64,000 nucleotides of DNA from Salinibacter grassmerensis (lineage in GTDB: Bacteria > Bacteroidota > Rhodothermia > Rhodothermales > Salinibacteraceae), in contig NZ_CAMTTF010000003.1 in assembly GCF_947077765.1 (NCBI RefSeq), forward strand, positions 310,001 to 374,000. The letters are read 5' to 3'. Below the pieces are notes generated by a model, which had not been told where the DNA came from, ran no database searches, and was given only the letters and a program-made list of their open reading frames with translations. The position numbers and the translations under genes were made by a program. Below are positions 54,696 through 62,896 of the stretch, piece after piece. How positions within the stretch are numbered: the stretch's first letter is position 1; every line of letters starts with the position of its first letter.

Positions 54696-55970
54696 CTAGA
54701 ACAGGCGACGGAGGCGCTTCTTGTTGTTCGCGTAGTCCATCGCGTGCTCGGGCTTGATTTTCTTCTTCCGCACGAGGCGGTAGAGATCCTGCTCCAGCGT
54801 GGTCTGTCCCTGTTTCCCGCCCTCCCACATCATCTGGTACACCTCGCCCACGTTGTCATTTTTGATTGCCGCGCGGGCGGACGAGCCCACCCACAGCACC
54901 TCTTTCGCCATCTGGCGGCCGCCGCCCATCTTGGGGAGCAGCTGCTGCGAAATCACGCACCGTAGCACATCGGCGAGGCGGTGCCGTACGCGCTGCTGCT
55001 CTTCGGGGGGCACCTCCGCCACGATGCGGTCGATGGTCTCCATGGCCGAGGAGGTGTGGAGCGTGGAGAAGACCTTGTGGCCCGAGTCGGTGATTTCGAG
55101 GGCCGCCTGAATCGTCTCCGGGTCGCGCATCTCCCCGATAACGACGATGTCGGGGTCCTGGCGCAGGGCCTGCGTAATGCCGGCCTTGAAGGTCTCCACG
55201 TCTTTGCCGACCTCGCGGTGTCGCACGATGCACTTCTTCGGCTTGTGCATGTACTCCACCGGCTGGGCGATCACGACGACGTGGCCCGGGAAGTCCTCAT
55301 TATTCGCGTCGATGATGGCGTCGAGCGTGGTGCTTTTCCCCGACCCCGTGACGCCCGTGATGAGGGTGAGCCCATCCCGGACGTGCCGAAACATCATGCC
55401 CTTCTGAATTTTCTCGTGGAAGTTCAGGTCCTCCAGCGCAAACACCTCGTCGGTGATGGCGCGCATGTTGAGGGCGGCGTGGTCGTAATCCGAGTACGCC
55501 GTGGCCCGGAACCGGCGGGGCCGTCCGTCCTCGCCCGTGACGCTCTGCAACCGGTACGAGAAGTCCGCCGCCCCCTCGTTCAAGAGCTGCTTGGTCTGCT
55601 TCTCGTTGAGGAGATTGAGGACCAGGACATCGGTCTCCAGCGGGTCGTACGTGCCGAACGCGTCTTCTCGTCGCTTCTCACCGTCGACCCGATACCACAC
55701 GTTGCCGTCGCAGGCCCGGCCCCCAAGGTCCATGTCGCTGGCGTCCAGTTCCAGCGTCCGTTCAACGAACTGGTTCACGTGGTCTCGGAGGGCCCGCTCT
55801 CGTTTCGGCGAGAGCTTGGCCGTTTGCTCCGCAAGATACCGGAGCCGCCGTTGCCCCCGATATCCGTCGGGAATGGACTCAATGATGCGGGCACAGGCCT
55901 CTGACGGGGCCTCGTCGGCCCGGCTGTCGGACTCGGCAGTCGCCGCGGGGGAAGGGGGGACGTTTTCCAT
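54696..55970 (-). CDS. pilT: type IV pilus retraction ATPase PilT
   Basis: A 424-residue hexameric ATPase. Walker A is 'GVTGSGKSTTLDAIID'. The Asp-box region is around 'VIAQPVEYMHKPKKCIVRHREVG', Walker B 'PDIVVIGEMRDPETI' and the His box 'GHKVFSTLHTSSAMETIDRIV'. The last residues 'YANNKKRLRRLF' follow the PilT-type C-terminus. It powers pilus retraction (twitching). It is longer than usual (about 345-370) because of an N-terminal extension of about 70 residues. The ATG at 55970 is chosen; a start at 56006 is possible. Confidence 0.92.
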   Translation of the reverse strand: MENVPPSPAATAESDSRADEAPSEACARIIESIPDGYRGQRRLRYLAEQTAKLSPKRERALRDHVNQFVERTLELDASDMDLGGRACDGNVWYRVDGEKRREDAFGTYDPLETDVLVLNLLNEKQTKQLLNEGAADFSYRLQSVTGEDGRPRRFRATAYSDYDHAALNMRAITDEVFALEDLNFHEKIQKGMMFRHVRDGLTLITGVTGSGKSTTLDAIIDANNEDFPGHVVVIAQPVEYMHKPKKCIVRHREVGKDVETFKAGITQALRQDPDIVVIGEMRDPETIQAALEITDSGHKVFSTLHTSSAMETIDRIVAEVPPEEQQRVRHRLADVLRCVISQQLLPKMGGGRQMAKEVLWVGSSARAAIKNDNVGEVYQMMWEGGKQGQTTLEQDLYRLVRKKKIKPEHAMDYANNKKRLRRLF

Positions 55971-56182
55971 GATCACGTAGCTCTCAGAGTGAATCTGTGG
56001 ACCCACACCCGATCGGATGGTGGGGATTTAAGTTACCACAAGATTCGCGCCGACGGTCCAAGGGGACGAGGGCCGGAAGGCATACGAGGAGGAAGCGGCC
56101 TGTGAGGACCTGTATACCCTCCGTGCCCCTGTCCTTTCGCTGAGGGACTACGATTACGAAATGAATCCTTCCCCCGAGAAGA

Positions 56183-57184
56183 CTACGTTGCGCCCGAGTT
56201 CGGGTCCGTCAGCGCGACCTCGAAAACCTGATCACTGAAATCCGGGACGTCACCATAGTCTTCAAGGTCGCGGAGACCATCTGGGGTCATTCGCCAACCG
56301 TTTCCACCGTACGTCTTTCGTCTTCTGCTCCAGTAGGAGTTATCGGGGTACCCGTTTTCCTTGATGTCCCATAACTGGGCCTCCGAGAAGACCCGCTGGT
56401 CCTCGAAGGACACCCGCCAGCCATCCGACGAGCCGATGGTCGTTTCCTCCACCATGCCGTACGGCGCCTCCCGCATCGTATTCAGCTTGTCCACGTCTTG
56501 CTTGAAGGACCGCTGGACGTGATCGTAGTCGCCGGGAAAGTCGACCGACTCGTCTCCTTCGTGGCTGCAGTTCTTGTCCACCGCCAGGATAAAGTTGAGC
56601 CGCGTGCCCGACTCGATGGTTTTCTCATAGCTCGACGAGGCATCGTTCCGATTGTTGCCCGGCGGAAATACCATTTCGGGGTCCGGCTGATTCTTCGGCT
56701 TGGTGCCTGGCTTCACCCGCTTCAGGTATACCGCCGAGCAGTAGCCGGCCATCGACTGCTCGAAGGTAACATTGAGCTGGCTGGGCGTCTCCACCGTCGG
56801 GGCCTTCATCGTGTTGTTTGCGTATCCCCCAAGCCGGTAGTCCACGGACGAATCCGCCACCGAGAAATGGCTGACCGACACGGCCGTATACGCCGAGGAA
56901 CTGATCTGTTTGAGCCACGCCTTGTACGTTCCGCCCTCATATTCTCCCTGGATCGTGTCAACCTCCGAGACGACCTGCCCAACTTCTTTATCCTCATCGT
57001 CAACCTTGTGGGCCTCCGATAATACCGAATTGTACCCGGACCGGGCAATCTGACGAGCAATCACTTTTCCTTGGCGGAACGACTGCCGCTCTCTCGTATC
57101 GGCGGAGGTTTGGTTACCCTGAAACGCAAGGATAGTCACGGCTCCTACGACCGATAAGCTAAGAAGTAGACTGAATTTCCCCAT
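56183..57184 (-). CDS. pilin-like protein of the pilus locus, large (unknown)
   Basis: A 333-residue protein with one N-terminal hydrophobic segment ('FSLLLSLSVVGAVTILAFQG', about residues 4-23), then a helical stretch and a long hydrophilic domain. A Cys at 'GYCSAVYLKRV' and another at 'DKNCSHEGDES' may pair. It has no GFxxxE prepilin cleavage site. By place and shape it may be a minor pilin or PilX/PilY-like tip protein, but no family can be named. It lies between pilT and two similar small genes. Confidence 0.65.
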   Translation of the reverse strand: MGKFSLLLSLSVVGAVTILAFQGNQTSADTRERQSFRQGKVIARQIARSGYNSVLSEAHKVDDEDKEVGQVVSEVDTIQGEYEGGTYKAWLKQISSSAYTAVSVSHFSVADSSVDYRLGGYANNTMKAPTVETPSQLNVTFEQSMAGYCSAVYLKRVKPGTKPKNQPDPEMVFPPGNNRNDASSSYEKTIESGTRLNFILAVDKNCSHEGDESVDFPGDYDHVQRSFKQDVDKLNTMREAPYGMVEETTIGSSDGWRVSFEDQRVFSEAQLWDIKENGYPDNSYWSRRRKTYGGNGWRMTPDGLRDLEDYGDVPDFSDQVFEVALTDPNSGAT

Positions 57185-57337
57185 GGCGAACAGGTGTTGT
57201 TTGTGACGAGGCTAGTTTGATTGCCCTACGGCCTGATCCAGGGCGTTCGGTCGACCGGTGCTTCGGATTCTCCCATTTTCTTCTCCGTTCTCGTGCGAGT
57301 GCAGCGGAAGGGGAGTGGGTTCGTGCGGGAGTACCGA

Positions 57338-58165
57338 TCACCAGGGGCGTCCTTTGCCCCCAGTACAGTTATTGGACCCTTTGCTCCCTCCGGATGCCAT
57401 GTACTTACATGCCGCCGCACACCCGAATGGCGTGCCCGTGGGATCCGTCAACTGCTTCCAGTTCCCCCCCGTGCAGCTCGTCGCATTCTTTGGAACGTTG
57501 ATCACACTGGAGTTCGACTGATCCCGGACGAGTAAAACCGACCCAACGTGGGTGGCCTGTGGAAAGGTCTGCGTATTCTGGAACGGGGATACGACGGAAA
57601 ACCGGACCCGGACACTGTGAACTTGGTCCGCATTCGCGTCCGGATTCGGGACAGGGTCAGCGTTCTTGTCAAGCAGATCAATCTGAAAGTACCCGAGGGC
57701 AGAGGGGCTCACGCCCTTCGCCCCAGACCACGAAGACCAGCTCCCCGTGCCCATTTCTTTTCTCCGCTTCTTCCGGGTCAGCCCGTACACAGGCTTGTCC
57801 GCCCCATCAATCATGCGCGTCCCCTCCTGACTCACCTCGTAGCGAGTCGCGATTCGATACTCTTTGTTGCTTGAAGTGGTGGAGTCGCGGTAGAAGGTGA
57901 ACTGAGTGGTGATGTCGGTGCCCCCACCGCCCTCGGTGTATACTGGGTTCTCAAACGGAGCGCGCTCTCCTTCCTCAAAGTTCTCCCCCATTCGCTCAAT
58001 GTCCCTCTCCAACCACGTCGCGAAGGTCTGCGTGAGCTCCCCCATCCGATTCCGCGACATTTCCGCCACACTGTTCTGCGTTGCCCGAGACTGGATGGAC
58101 AGGAGAATCAGGGTCGTCATGAGGGCGATGACCGTTGCCGTCAAGTTGTCGTAGAGAAACTGCAT
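57338..58165 (-). CDS. pilin-like protein of the pilus locus (PilW-like?)
   Basis: A 275-residue protein. The N-terminus is 'MQFLYDNLTATVIALMTTLILLSIQSRATQ', a single hydrophobic helix with a long amphipathic continuation ('MGELTQTFATWLERDIERMGENF'), which resembles PilW/GspJ-type minor pilins. It has no leader peptide and no canonical cleavage motif. The C-terminal domain has four cysteines ('NATSCTGGNW', 'FGCAAACKYM', 'SNNCTGGKG'). It ends near the upstream genes and has the same strand and spacing as its neighbours. Function is unknown. Confidence 0.65.
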   Translation of the reverse strand: MQFLYDNLTATVIALMTTLILLSIQSRATQNSVAEMSRNRMGELTQTFATWLERDIERMGENFEEGERAPFENPVYTEGGGGTDITTQFTFYRDSTTSSNKEYRIATRYEVSQEGTRMIDGADKPVYGLTRKKRRKEMGTGSWSSWSGAKGVSPSALGYFQIDLLDKNADPVPNPDANADQVHSVRVRFSVVSPFQNTQTFPQATHVGSVLLVRDQSNSSVINVPKNATSCTGGNWKQLTDPTGTPFGCAAACKYMASGGSKGSNNCTGGKGRPW

Positions 58166-58217
58166 GGCAAACGTCGGCTCTGTGAGCAGAGACGGATGTC
58201 GTACACCGAGGCCGCTC

Positions 58218-58730
58218 TTAGTAGTAGCTCAGCACCTCCGAAAATCGGATCGGCTCCGTCAGAAAGGGATCGTCCCCCGCGTCCTGGACGTAGACCACGA
58301 CTTCTTTCCGGAACGTGGGCCCCGGCACCTCCTGCATGCTCGCGTCTAGGTAGCGGACCTCGACCTCCACCGTGAAGCCCATGTCGAACTCTGGGGTCTC
58401 GAAGGTCTCGGTACTAGGCACCATTTCGTGGAAGTCCCCCACCGAATCACAAGGTTGATCGCCCCCAAAAGCCTGACAGTCCATTCCTCCCCCGAATGAG
58501 CTTCTGAATTTTGCAGGGTTGGTGATCCGATTCTTGGTTCCTCCCACGGTCGCCTCATCGAAGGCCCGAGCGCGAATTACCTCCATCGTCTGCATGCCTA
58601 CCCCGAGGGCCATCTGTTCCATCTCCGACCGGATCACCTGCCGCTGCTTCTGCAGCTCGGTCTTCATCTGGTTGAAGTTGAAAAACGTGGCCATCATGAG
58701 GGCCAAGAGGGCCAGAAGCGTCTGTTGCAC
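58218..58730 (-). CDS. pilin-like protein of the pilus locus, small
   Basis: A 170-residue protein from a GTG start. 'MQQTLLALLALMMATFFNFNQMKTELQKQ' is a hydrophobic helix at the very N-terminus without leader or GFxxxE. The rest is beta-rich ('FDMGFTVEVEVRYLDASMQEVPG') with a Cys pair ('MDCQAFGGDQPCDSV'). It resembles a minor (pseudo)pilin in layout, but the family cannot be fixed. It is first of three such genes after pilB. Confidence 0.65.
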   Translation of the reverse strand: MQQTLLALLALMMATFFNFNQMKTELQKQRQVIRSEMEQMALGVGMQTMEVIRARAFDEATVGGTKNRITNPAKFRSSFGGGMDCQAFGGDQPCDSVGDFHEMVPSTETFETPEFDMGFTVEVEVRYLDASMQEVPGPTFRKEVVVYVQDAGDDPFLTEPIRFSEVLSYY

Positions 58731-58832
58731 GACGACCGATTTGGATTATGAGAAGCCGAGTGTTTGTCTTGCTTTGCTCTCCGTTTCCGTTCCGCCCGCG
58801 CTGGCCCCCGCGGCTCGGGGCCAGACGAGTCC

Positions 58833-61136
58833 CTAGGTCGCCACCACCCGAATCATCTCCTCTACGGAGGTTTCGCCGTCCAGAATGGACTCGCGGGCGG
58901 ACGCCTGCAGCGACCGCATGCCGTCCTCCTGCTCCGCGTGCTCCCGGATTGAACTCTCATCGACGACCCCCTCCGCCTCAACGATCATGTGGCGGATGGG
59001 CTCGGTGAGGTACAGGGCCTCCGCAATGGCCCGCCGCCCGTCGTACCCCGTGCCGCCGCACTGGCTGCAGCCGCCCTTGTCGTCCGCGGCATAGAACGTC
59101 CCCGTGTTCACCTCGTCCTCCGAGAAGCCCAGTTGACGCAACTTCACGGCATCCGGGTTCGTGATCTCGCGCTTACAGTTCGGGCAGAGCGTGCGGATCA
59201 GCCGCTGGGCCACCACCAGGTTGATGGCGTAGGCGATGAGGAAGGGCTCGATGTCCATCTTGTAGAGGCGGCTCACGGCACTCGGCGCGTCGTTGGTGTG
59301 GAGCGTCGAGAACGTGAGGTGCCCCGTGTTGGCGAGCTTAATCGCGAGCTCGGCTGTCTCTTTATCCCGCATCTCTCCCACCATCACCGTGTCCGGGTCG
59401 TGGCGCAGGATGGAGCGAAGGGCGTCTTTGAGCCGCAGCTTGTCGCTCAGCTTAATCTGCCGCGCCCCTTCGATGATGTACTCGACCGGGTCCTCAATCG
59501 TGAGCACATTCTCCCCCGGCCCAATCACGCGGTGCAGCGCGGCCACCAGCGTGGTGCTCTTCCCGGACCCCGTCGGCCCCGTTAGGATTACCATGCCGTT
59601 GGGCTGTTGGATGGCGTGCTCGAACCGCTTGAGCGCCCGCGGCCCCAGGCCCAGCTTGTTGAGGTTCGTGATGACCTTGCGGTCGTCCAGAACACGGATG
59701 ACGACACTTTCTGAGTCGATGTCCTGGTTGGAACTGGCGATCGGCATGATGGACACCCGGTACCGGATGCGGGTGCCGTCCACGTCGCGCTGGATGAAGC
59801 CGTCCTGGGCAGCGTCGCTCTCGAAGCGATCGACGCTCATCGCGTTGTCCTTAATCACCGACAACAGGGCCTCCGGGTGGACGCGGTCCTCCGTGTGCCA
59901 ATGGTTGAGACGTCCGTCGACTCGGAAGTGGATTTCGACCTCCTTATCGGAGTTGGGGTAGATGTGGATGTCGGACGCCCCCTCCCGCACCGCCTCCACG
60001 AGGGTCGCCTCGAACAGGTTGATGAGGGTCGACCGATTGATCTCCTCCTCGAGTTTCTCTTCGTCGACGAGGTCTTCTTCCTCCTCGAAGTTCTGTCCGA
60101 GGTCGACGGTCGACTCCTCGTCGATCCGCTCCAGGTACTCGTTGTCCTTCGGAAAGGCCTCCGTCAGCAGTTCGTTGACGACCGATTTGGGAGCATACTG
60201 CAGCTCAAACCGGCTCAGGTCAAGCGACCGGGCCACCCGGTGCACCTCGGGGCGCATCGGGTCGTGGGTGATGAGGATGACCTTCCGCCGCCCTTCCGCA
60301 TGCTGCATGTGATGGGGCACGATCCCCAACTCAAAAAGCTGCTCCTGTTGGTCCTCGGTAAAGGCATCGACCGTCGAGCGGACGAAGTCAAGGTCCGGCT
60401 CTTGGGCCTCGACGTCCGCCACCGAGAACGCGTAGATGCGGGCCGCCCGCTCGTAGACGACGTCCTCGTCTACCCCATCCTGCTGGGCCAGGACCCGCCA
60501 GAGGGCGAGGTCCGGCGCTTCCTCCTCGCGGTGGGCCTGTGCCGCCTCCACCGCCCCTACGCTCACGACGCCCCGCCGCAGCAGCATCTCCACCACCCGG
60601 TCGTTCGTGCCGACCGAGGAGTTCGAAGCCATGCGGGAGGCCGCCTCGTCGATTAGCTCGGTATCAATCTCAGCCTCGAGCTCGTCGAGCGCCTCCTCGG
60701 GGCTTGGCAGATCAGGGCCGCCATTCGGGATCGGATCCTCTCCGGACAGGCCATCAGGGTCGGGCTCTGGGGGCAACGCGTCCTCTGCATCGGACGCCGC
60801 GTCGGTCCCTTCGAGAGGCGGAGAGCCGTCTCCGAGCGGCTCGGAGAAGGCGTCTCCAGACTCTGCGTCCGCGGAGGATTGATCGTCCGACGCTGCCGCC
60901 CGGTCGGCCTTTCGAGCTTCGAATGGCCGATTGTTCGGCGAGAACGGCGGCACCGCAAAGCGCGGAGAGTCCACCGGCCCCAGCGTCAGGACGTCCGGAC
61001 GAGCCTTTCCCATCAGAGAGGAGGAGGCGTCCGGATTCGTCCCTTCGTTCCCTCGACCCTTGGCACGAGATGAAGCCCCGTCCCCGCGCGTCTCCCCGAA
61101 GGAAGCACTCTGATCAATGTCTTTTGAGTCGCTCAC
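58833..61136 (-). CDS. pilB: type IV pilus extension ATPase PilB (GspE family)
   Basis: A 767-residue ATPase from a GTG start. The N-terminal half is acidic and low in order, followed by a GspE/PilB N-terminal (MshEN-like) domain ('RRGVVSVGAVEAAQAHREEEAPDLALWRVLAQQ'). The motor domain has Walker A 'GPTGSGKSTTLVAAL' (about 519-527), 'TIEDPVEYIIEGARQIKL', Walker B 'PDTVMVGEMRDKETAEL' and the His box 'HLTFSTLHTNDAPSAVSRL'. The zinc site is 'LCPNCKREI' and 'CSQCGGTGYDGRRAI'. It powers pilus extension. It is longer than typical PilB (about 560) because of the acidic N-terminus. Confidence 0.94.
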   Translation of the reverse strand: MSDSKDIDQSASFGETRGDGASSRAKGRGNEGTNPDASSSLMGKARPDVLTLGPVDSPRFAVPPFSPNNRPFEARKADRAAASDDQSSADAESGDAFSEPLGDGSPPLEGTDAASDAEDALPPEPDPDGLSGEDPIPNGGPDLPSPEEALDELEAEIDTELIDEAASRMASNSSVGTNDRVVEMLLRRGVVSVGAVEAAQAHREEEAPDLALWRVLAQQDGVDEDVVYERAARIYAFSVADVEAQEPDLDFVRSTVDAFTEDQQEQLFELGIVPHHMQHAEGRRKVILITHDPMRPEVHRVARSLDLSRFELQYAPKSVVNELLTEAFPKDNEYLERIDEESTVDLGQNFEEEEDLVDEEKLEEEINRSTLINLFEATLVEAVREGASDIHIYPNSDKEVEIHFRVDGRLNHWHTEDRVHPEALLSVIKDNAMSVDRFESDAAQDGFIQRDVDGTRIRYRVSIMPIASSNQDIDSESVVIRVLDDRKVITNLNKLGLGPRALKRFEHAIQQPNGMVILTGPTGSGKSTTLVAALHRVIGPGENVLTIEDPVEYIIEGARQIKLSDKLRLKDALRSILRHDPDTVMVGEMRDKETAELAIKLANTGHLTFSTLHTNDAPSAVSRLYKMDIEPFLIAYAINLVVAQRLIRTLCPNCKREITNPDAVKLRQLGFSEDEVNTGTFYAADDKGGCSQCGGTGYDGRRAIAEALYLTEPIRHMIVEAEGVVDESSIREHAEQEDGMRSLQASARESILDGETSVEEMIRVVAT

Positions 61137-61192
61137 GACGACAATCCAAAATCAAGAACGCAGCCAATTCAGGGTGCCTCGACCGTACTCCC

Positions 61193-62548
61193 CTACATGC
61201 CCATCATGTCGGCCTGCGACGGCTGGATAAAGGCCATCTCTGCCGAGAGAATGGTGAGGAACAGAACTCCGAGGGCGATGATGATCGAGACCCCCGTCTG
61301 GATGCTCTCCACCGCCGCGTCGAGGCTCAACTCGGTCTCCTGCTCGTAGTAGTCGGCCATCTGGCGGGCGCTCTCACGGACGCTGCCCGTCTCGGCCCCG
61401 CTCTTGAAGCGCGTGATGGCCATCGACGTAAACACCCCGCTGGCCTTGAGCGCCTGCACGAGGCTTGCCCCCTGCGCCGTCATCATCGGGATGGTGACGT
61501 TCCGGATGCGGTACTCCATGTACTTGTTGCCGCAGGCCTCGGCCGCGATCCGGATCACCCGTAGGTTGTCTCCGGCCCCCGAGTAGAGAATGGAAAAGAC
61601 CCGACAGAAAATCTCGATGTTGATCTTGTGGAGCAGCTTCCCGATGAGCGGAACCTTGATCATGTACTTGTGCAGGTAAAACTTCCCCTGCTCCGTACGA
61701 GCCCATGCCACGAACGCCAGGAGCGGCCCCACCGTCCCCAGTGAGACCCACACCCAGTATTGGTCTAACCAGGCCGCCATGTCGAGCGAGAAGCTCGTGA
61801 GCGGCGGCATCGTCACGTCCATGCCCTCGAACAGCCCCGCCGTGGCCGGCACGATGTACCAGATGTACCAGACCATCGCCCCGATCATGGCGACCGTGGT
61901 CACCGCCGGCATGATCATGGCGCTCCGCACCCGTGAACTAAATTCGTCTTTGCGCTCCAGGAAGCGGGCCGTGGCCTCGTAGATCTCAGCCATGTTCCCG
62001 CTCTTGGAGGCGATGCCCAGCATGTACGCCGTGAACTTGCCGAGCTTGTCACGGTGCTTGTTGAACGCCTTCTCGGCGTTCATCCCGCCCTTCAGGTCGG
62101 AGTTGAGGTCGCGGATCACCTGCTGGAGGCTCTTCGACGACACATCGTTCACCAGCATCTCCAGCACCTCGTCGAACGGCAGGTTCTCCCGGAGGAGATT
62201 TGCCGCCAGCCGCACGAACATGATGAGGTCGTCCTGCGGCGGCGAGAACTCGAAGTCGAACCACTTCTTCTGCACCTTCACGACCTCCAGCCCCATGTTT
62301 TCGAGGGCCTCCTCCACCTCTTCAGGCGAGAAGGCCTTCTGCTCCCCCGTCTTCACGTTGCCGTTCGGATGGCGCACCTTGTAGTAGAAGGTGCGGCGCT
62401 TCTTCAGGTCCGACGGCTTGAACCCGTGCTCGTCCGACAGGTCCTCCACCTTCTCGCGGGCCTTGCTCTTGGAGGAGGCCATAACGGTGCCCTGGACCGA
62501 CTGGCCGCCGGCCGCCACACCCTGAAACCGGTATTCGCGAGTAGCCAT
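61193..62548 (-). CDS. pilC: type IV pilus inner-membrane platform protein PilC (GspF family)
   Basis: A 451-residue protein with two GspF/T2SSF domains. Domain 1 covers about residues 128-250 ('FVRLAANLLRENLPFDEVLEML') and domain 2 about 330-450 ('FCRVFSILYSGAGDNLRVIRIAAEACGN'). Three hydrophobic helices are at about residues 212-235, 258-280 and 420-440. The N-terminus 'REYRFQGVAAGGQSVQGTVMASSK' matches PilC. It forms the platform that transmits ATPase rotation to the pilus base. It leads the pilus gene run on the minus strand. Confidence 0.93.
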   Translation of the reverse strand: MATREYRFQGVAAGGQSVQGTVMASSKSKAREKVEDLSDEHGFKPSDLKKRRTFYYKVRHPNGNVKTGEQKAFSPEEVEEALENMGLEVVKVQKKWFDFEFSPPQDDLIMFVRLAANLLRENLPFDEVLEMLVNDVSSKSLQQVIRDLNSDLKGGMNAEKAFNKHRDKLGKFTAYMLGIASKSGNMAEIYEATARFLERKDEFSSRVRSAMIMPAVTTVAMIGAMVWYIWYIVPATAGLFEGMDVTMPPLTSFSLDMAAWLDQYWVWVSLGTVGPLLAFVAWARTEQGKFYLHKYMIKVPLIGKLLHKINIEIFCRVFSILYSGAGDNLRVIRIAAEACGNKYMEYRIRNVTIPMMTAQGASLVQALKASGVFTSMAITRFKSGAETGSVRESARQMADYYEQETELSLDAAVESIQTGVSIIIALGVLFLTILSAEMAFIQPSQADMMGM

Positions 62549-62896
62549 CAGTTTGAAAGTGGAAATTTACTCAGTCGCGACGCATCGTTTTCAGGACAAC
62601 AATTGGCTCATGTAGTCTTTCATCTGTCATCCACAGGATTATACCCTACAGAGACCGTGCCGCGTTCCGTCCTCACAGACAAGTTGGGGGACTTCAGGTA
62701 CCACCTTTAGTTATCGGCGCTAGGAGGAAAATCTTCAGCGCGTCCGCCCATGTTCTCATCCGCGTGAAGATCTCCCCCCTTACACTCCCACAGGGAATTA
62801 CATCTTGTAACCCACTTCTTTGGGTTTTGCCAGACGCGTCGACCACACGGATGGCTCCGTGTGCTGACCAAAAAGATTCAAGAGCTGCGCCCTCTC
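62549..62896. other. intergenic region between O-antigen ligase-like gene and pilC
   Basis: A 348-base region without a credible gene. It is less GC-rich than the neighbouring pilus genes. It is expected to hold the pilus-operon promoter, but no specific motif could be assigned. Confidence 0.4.
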
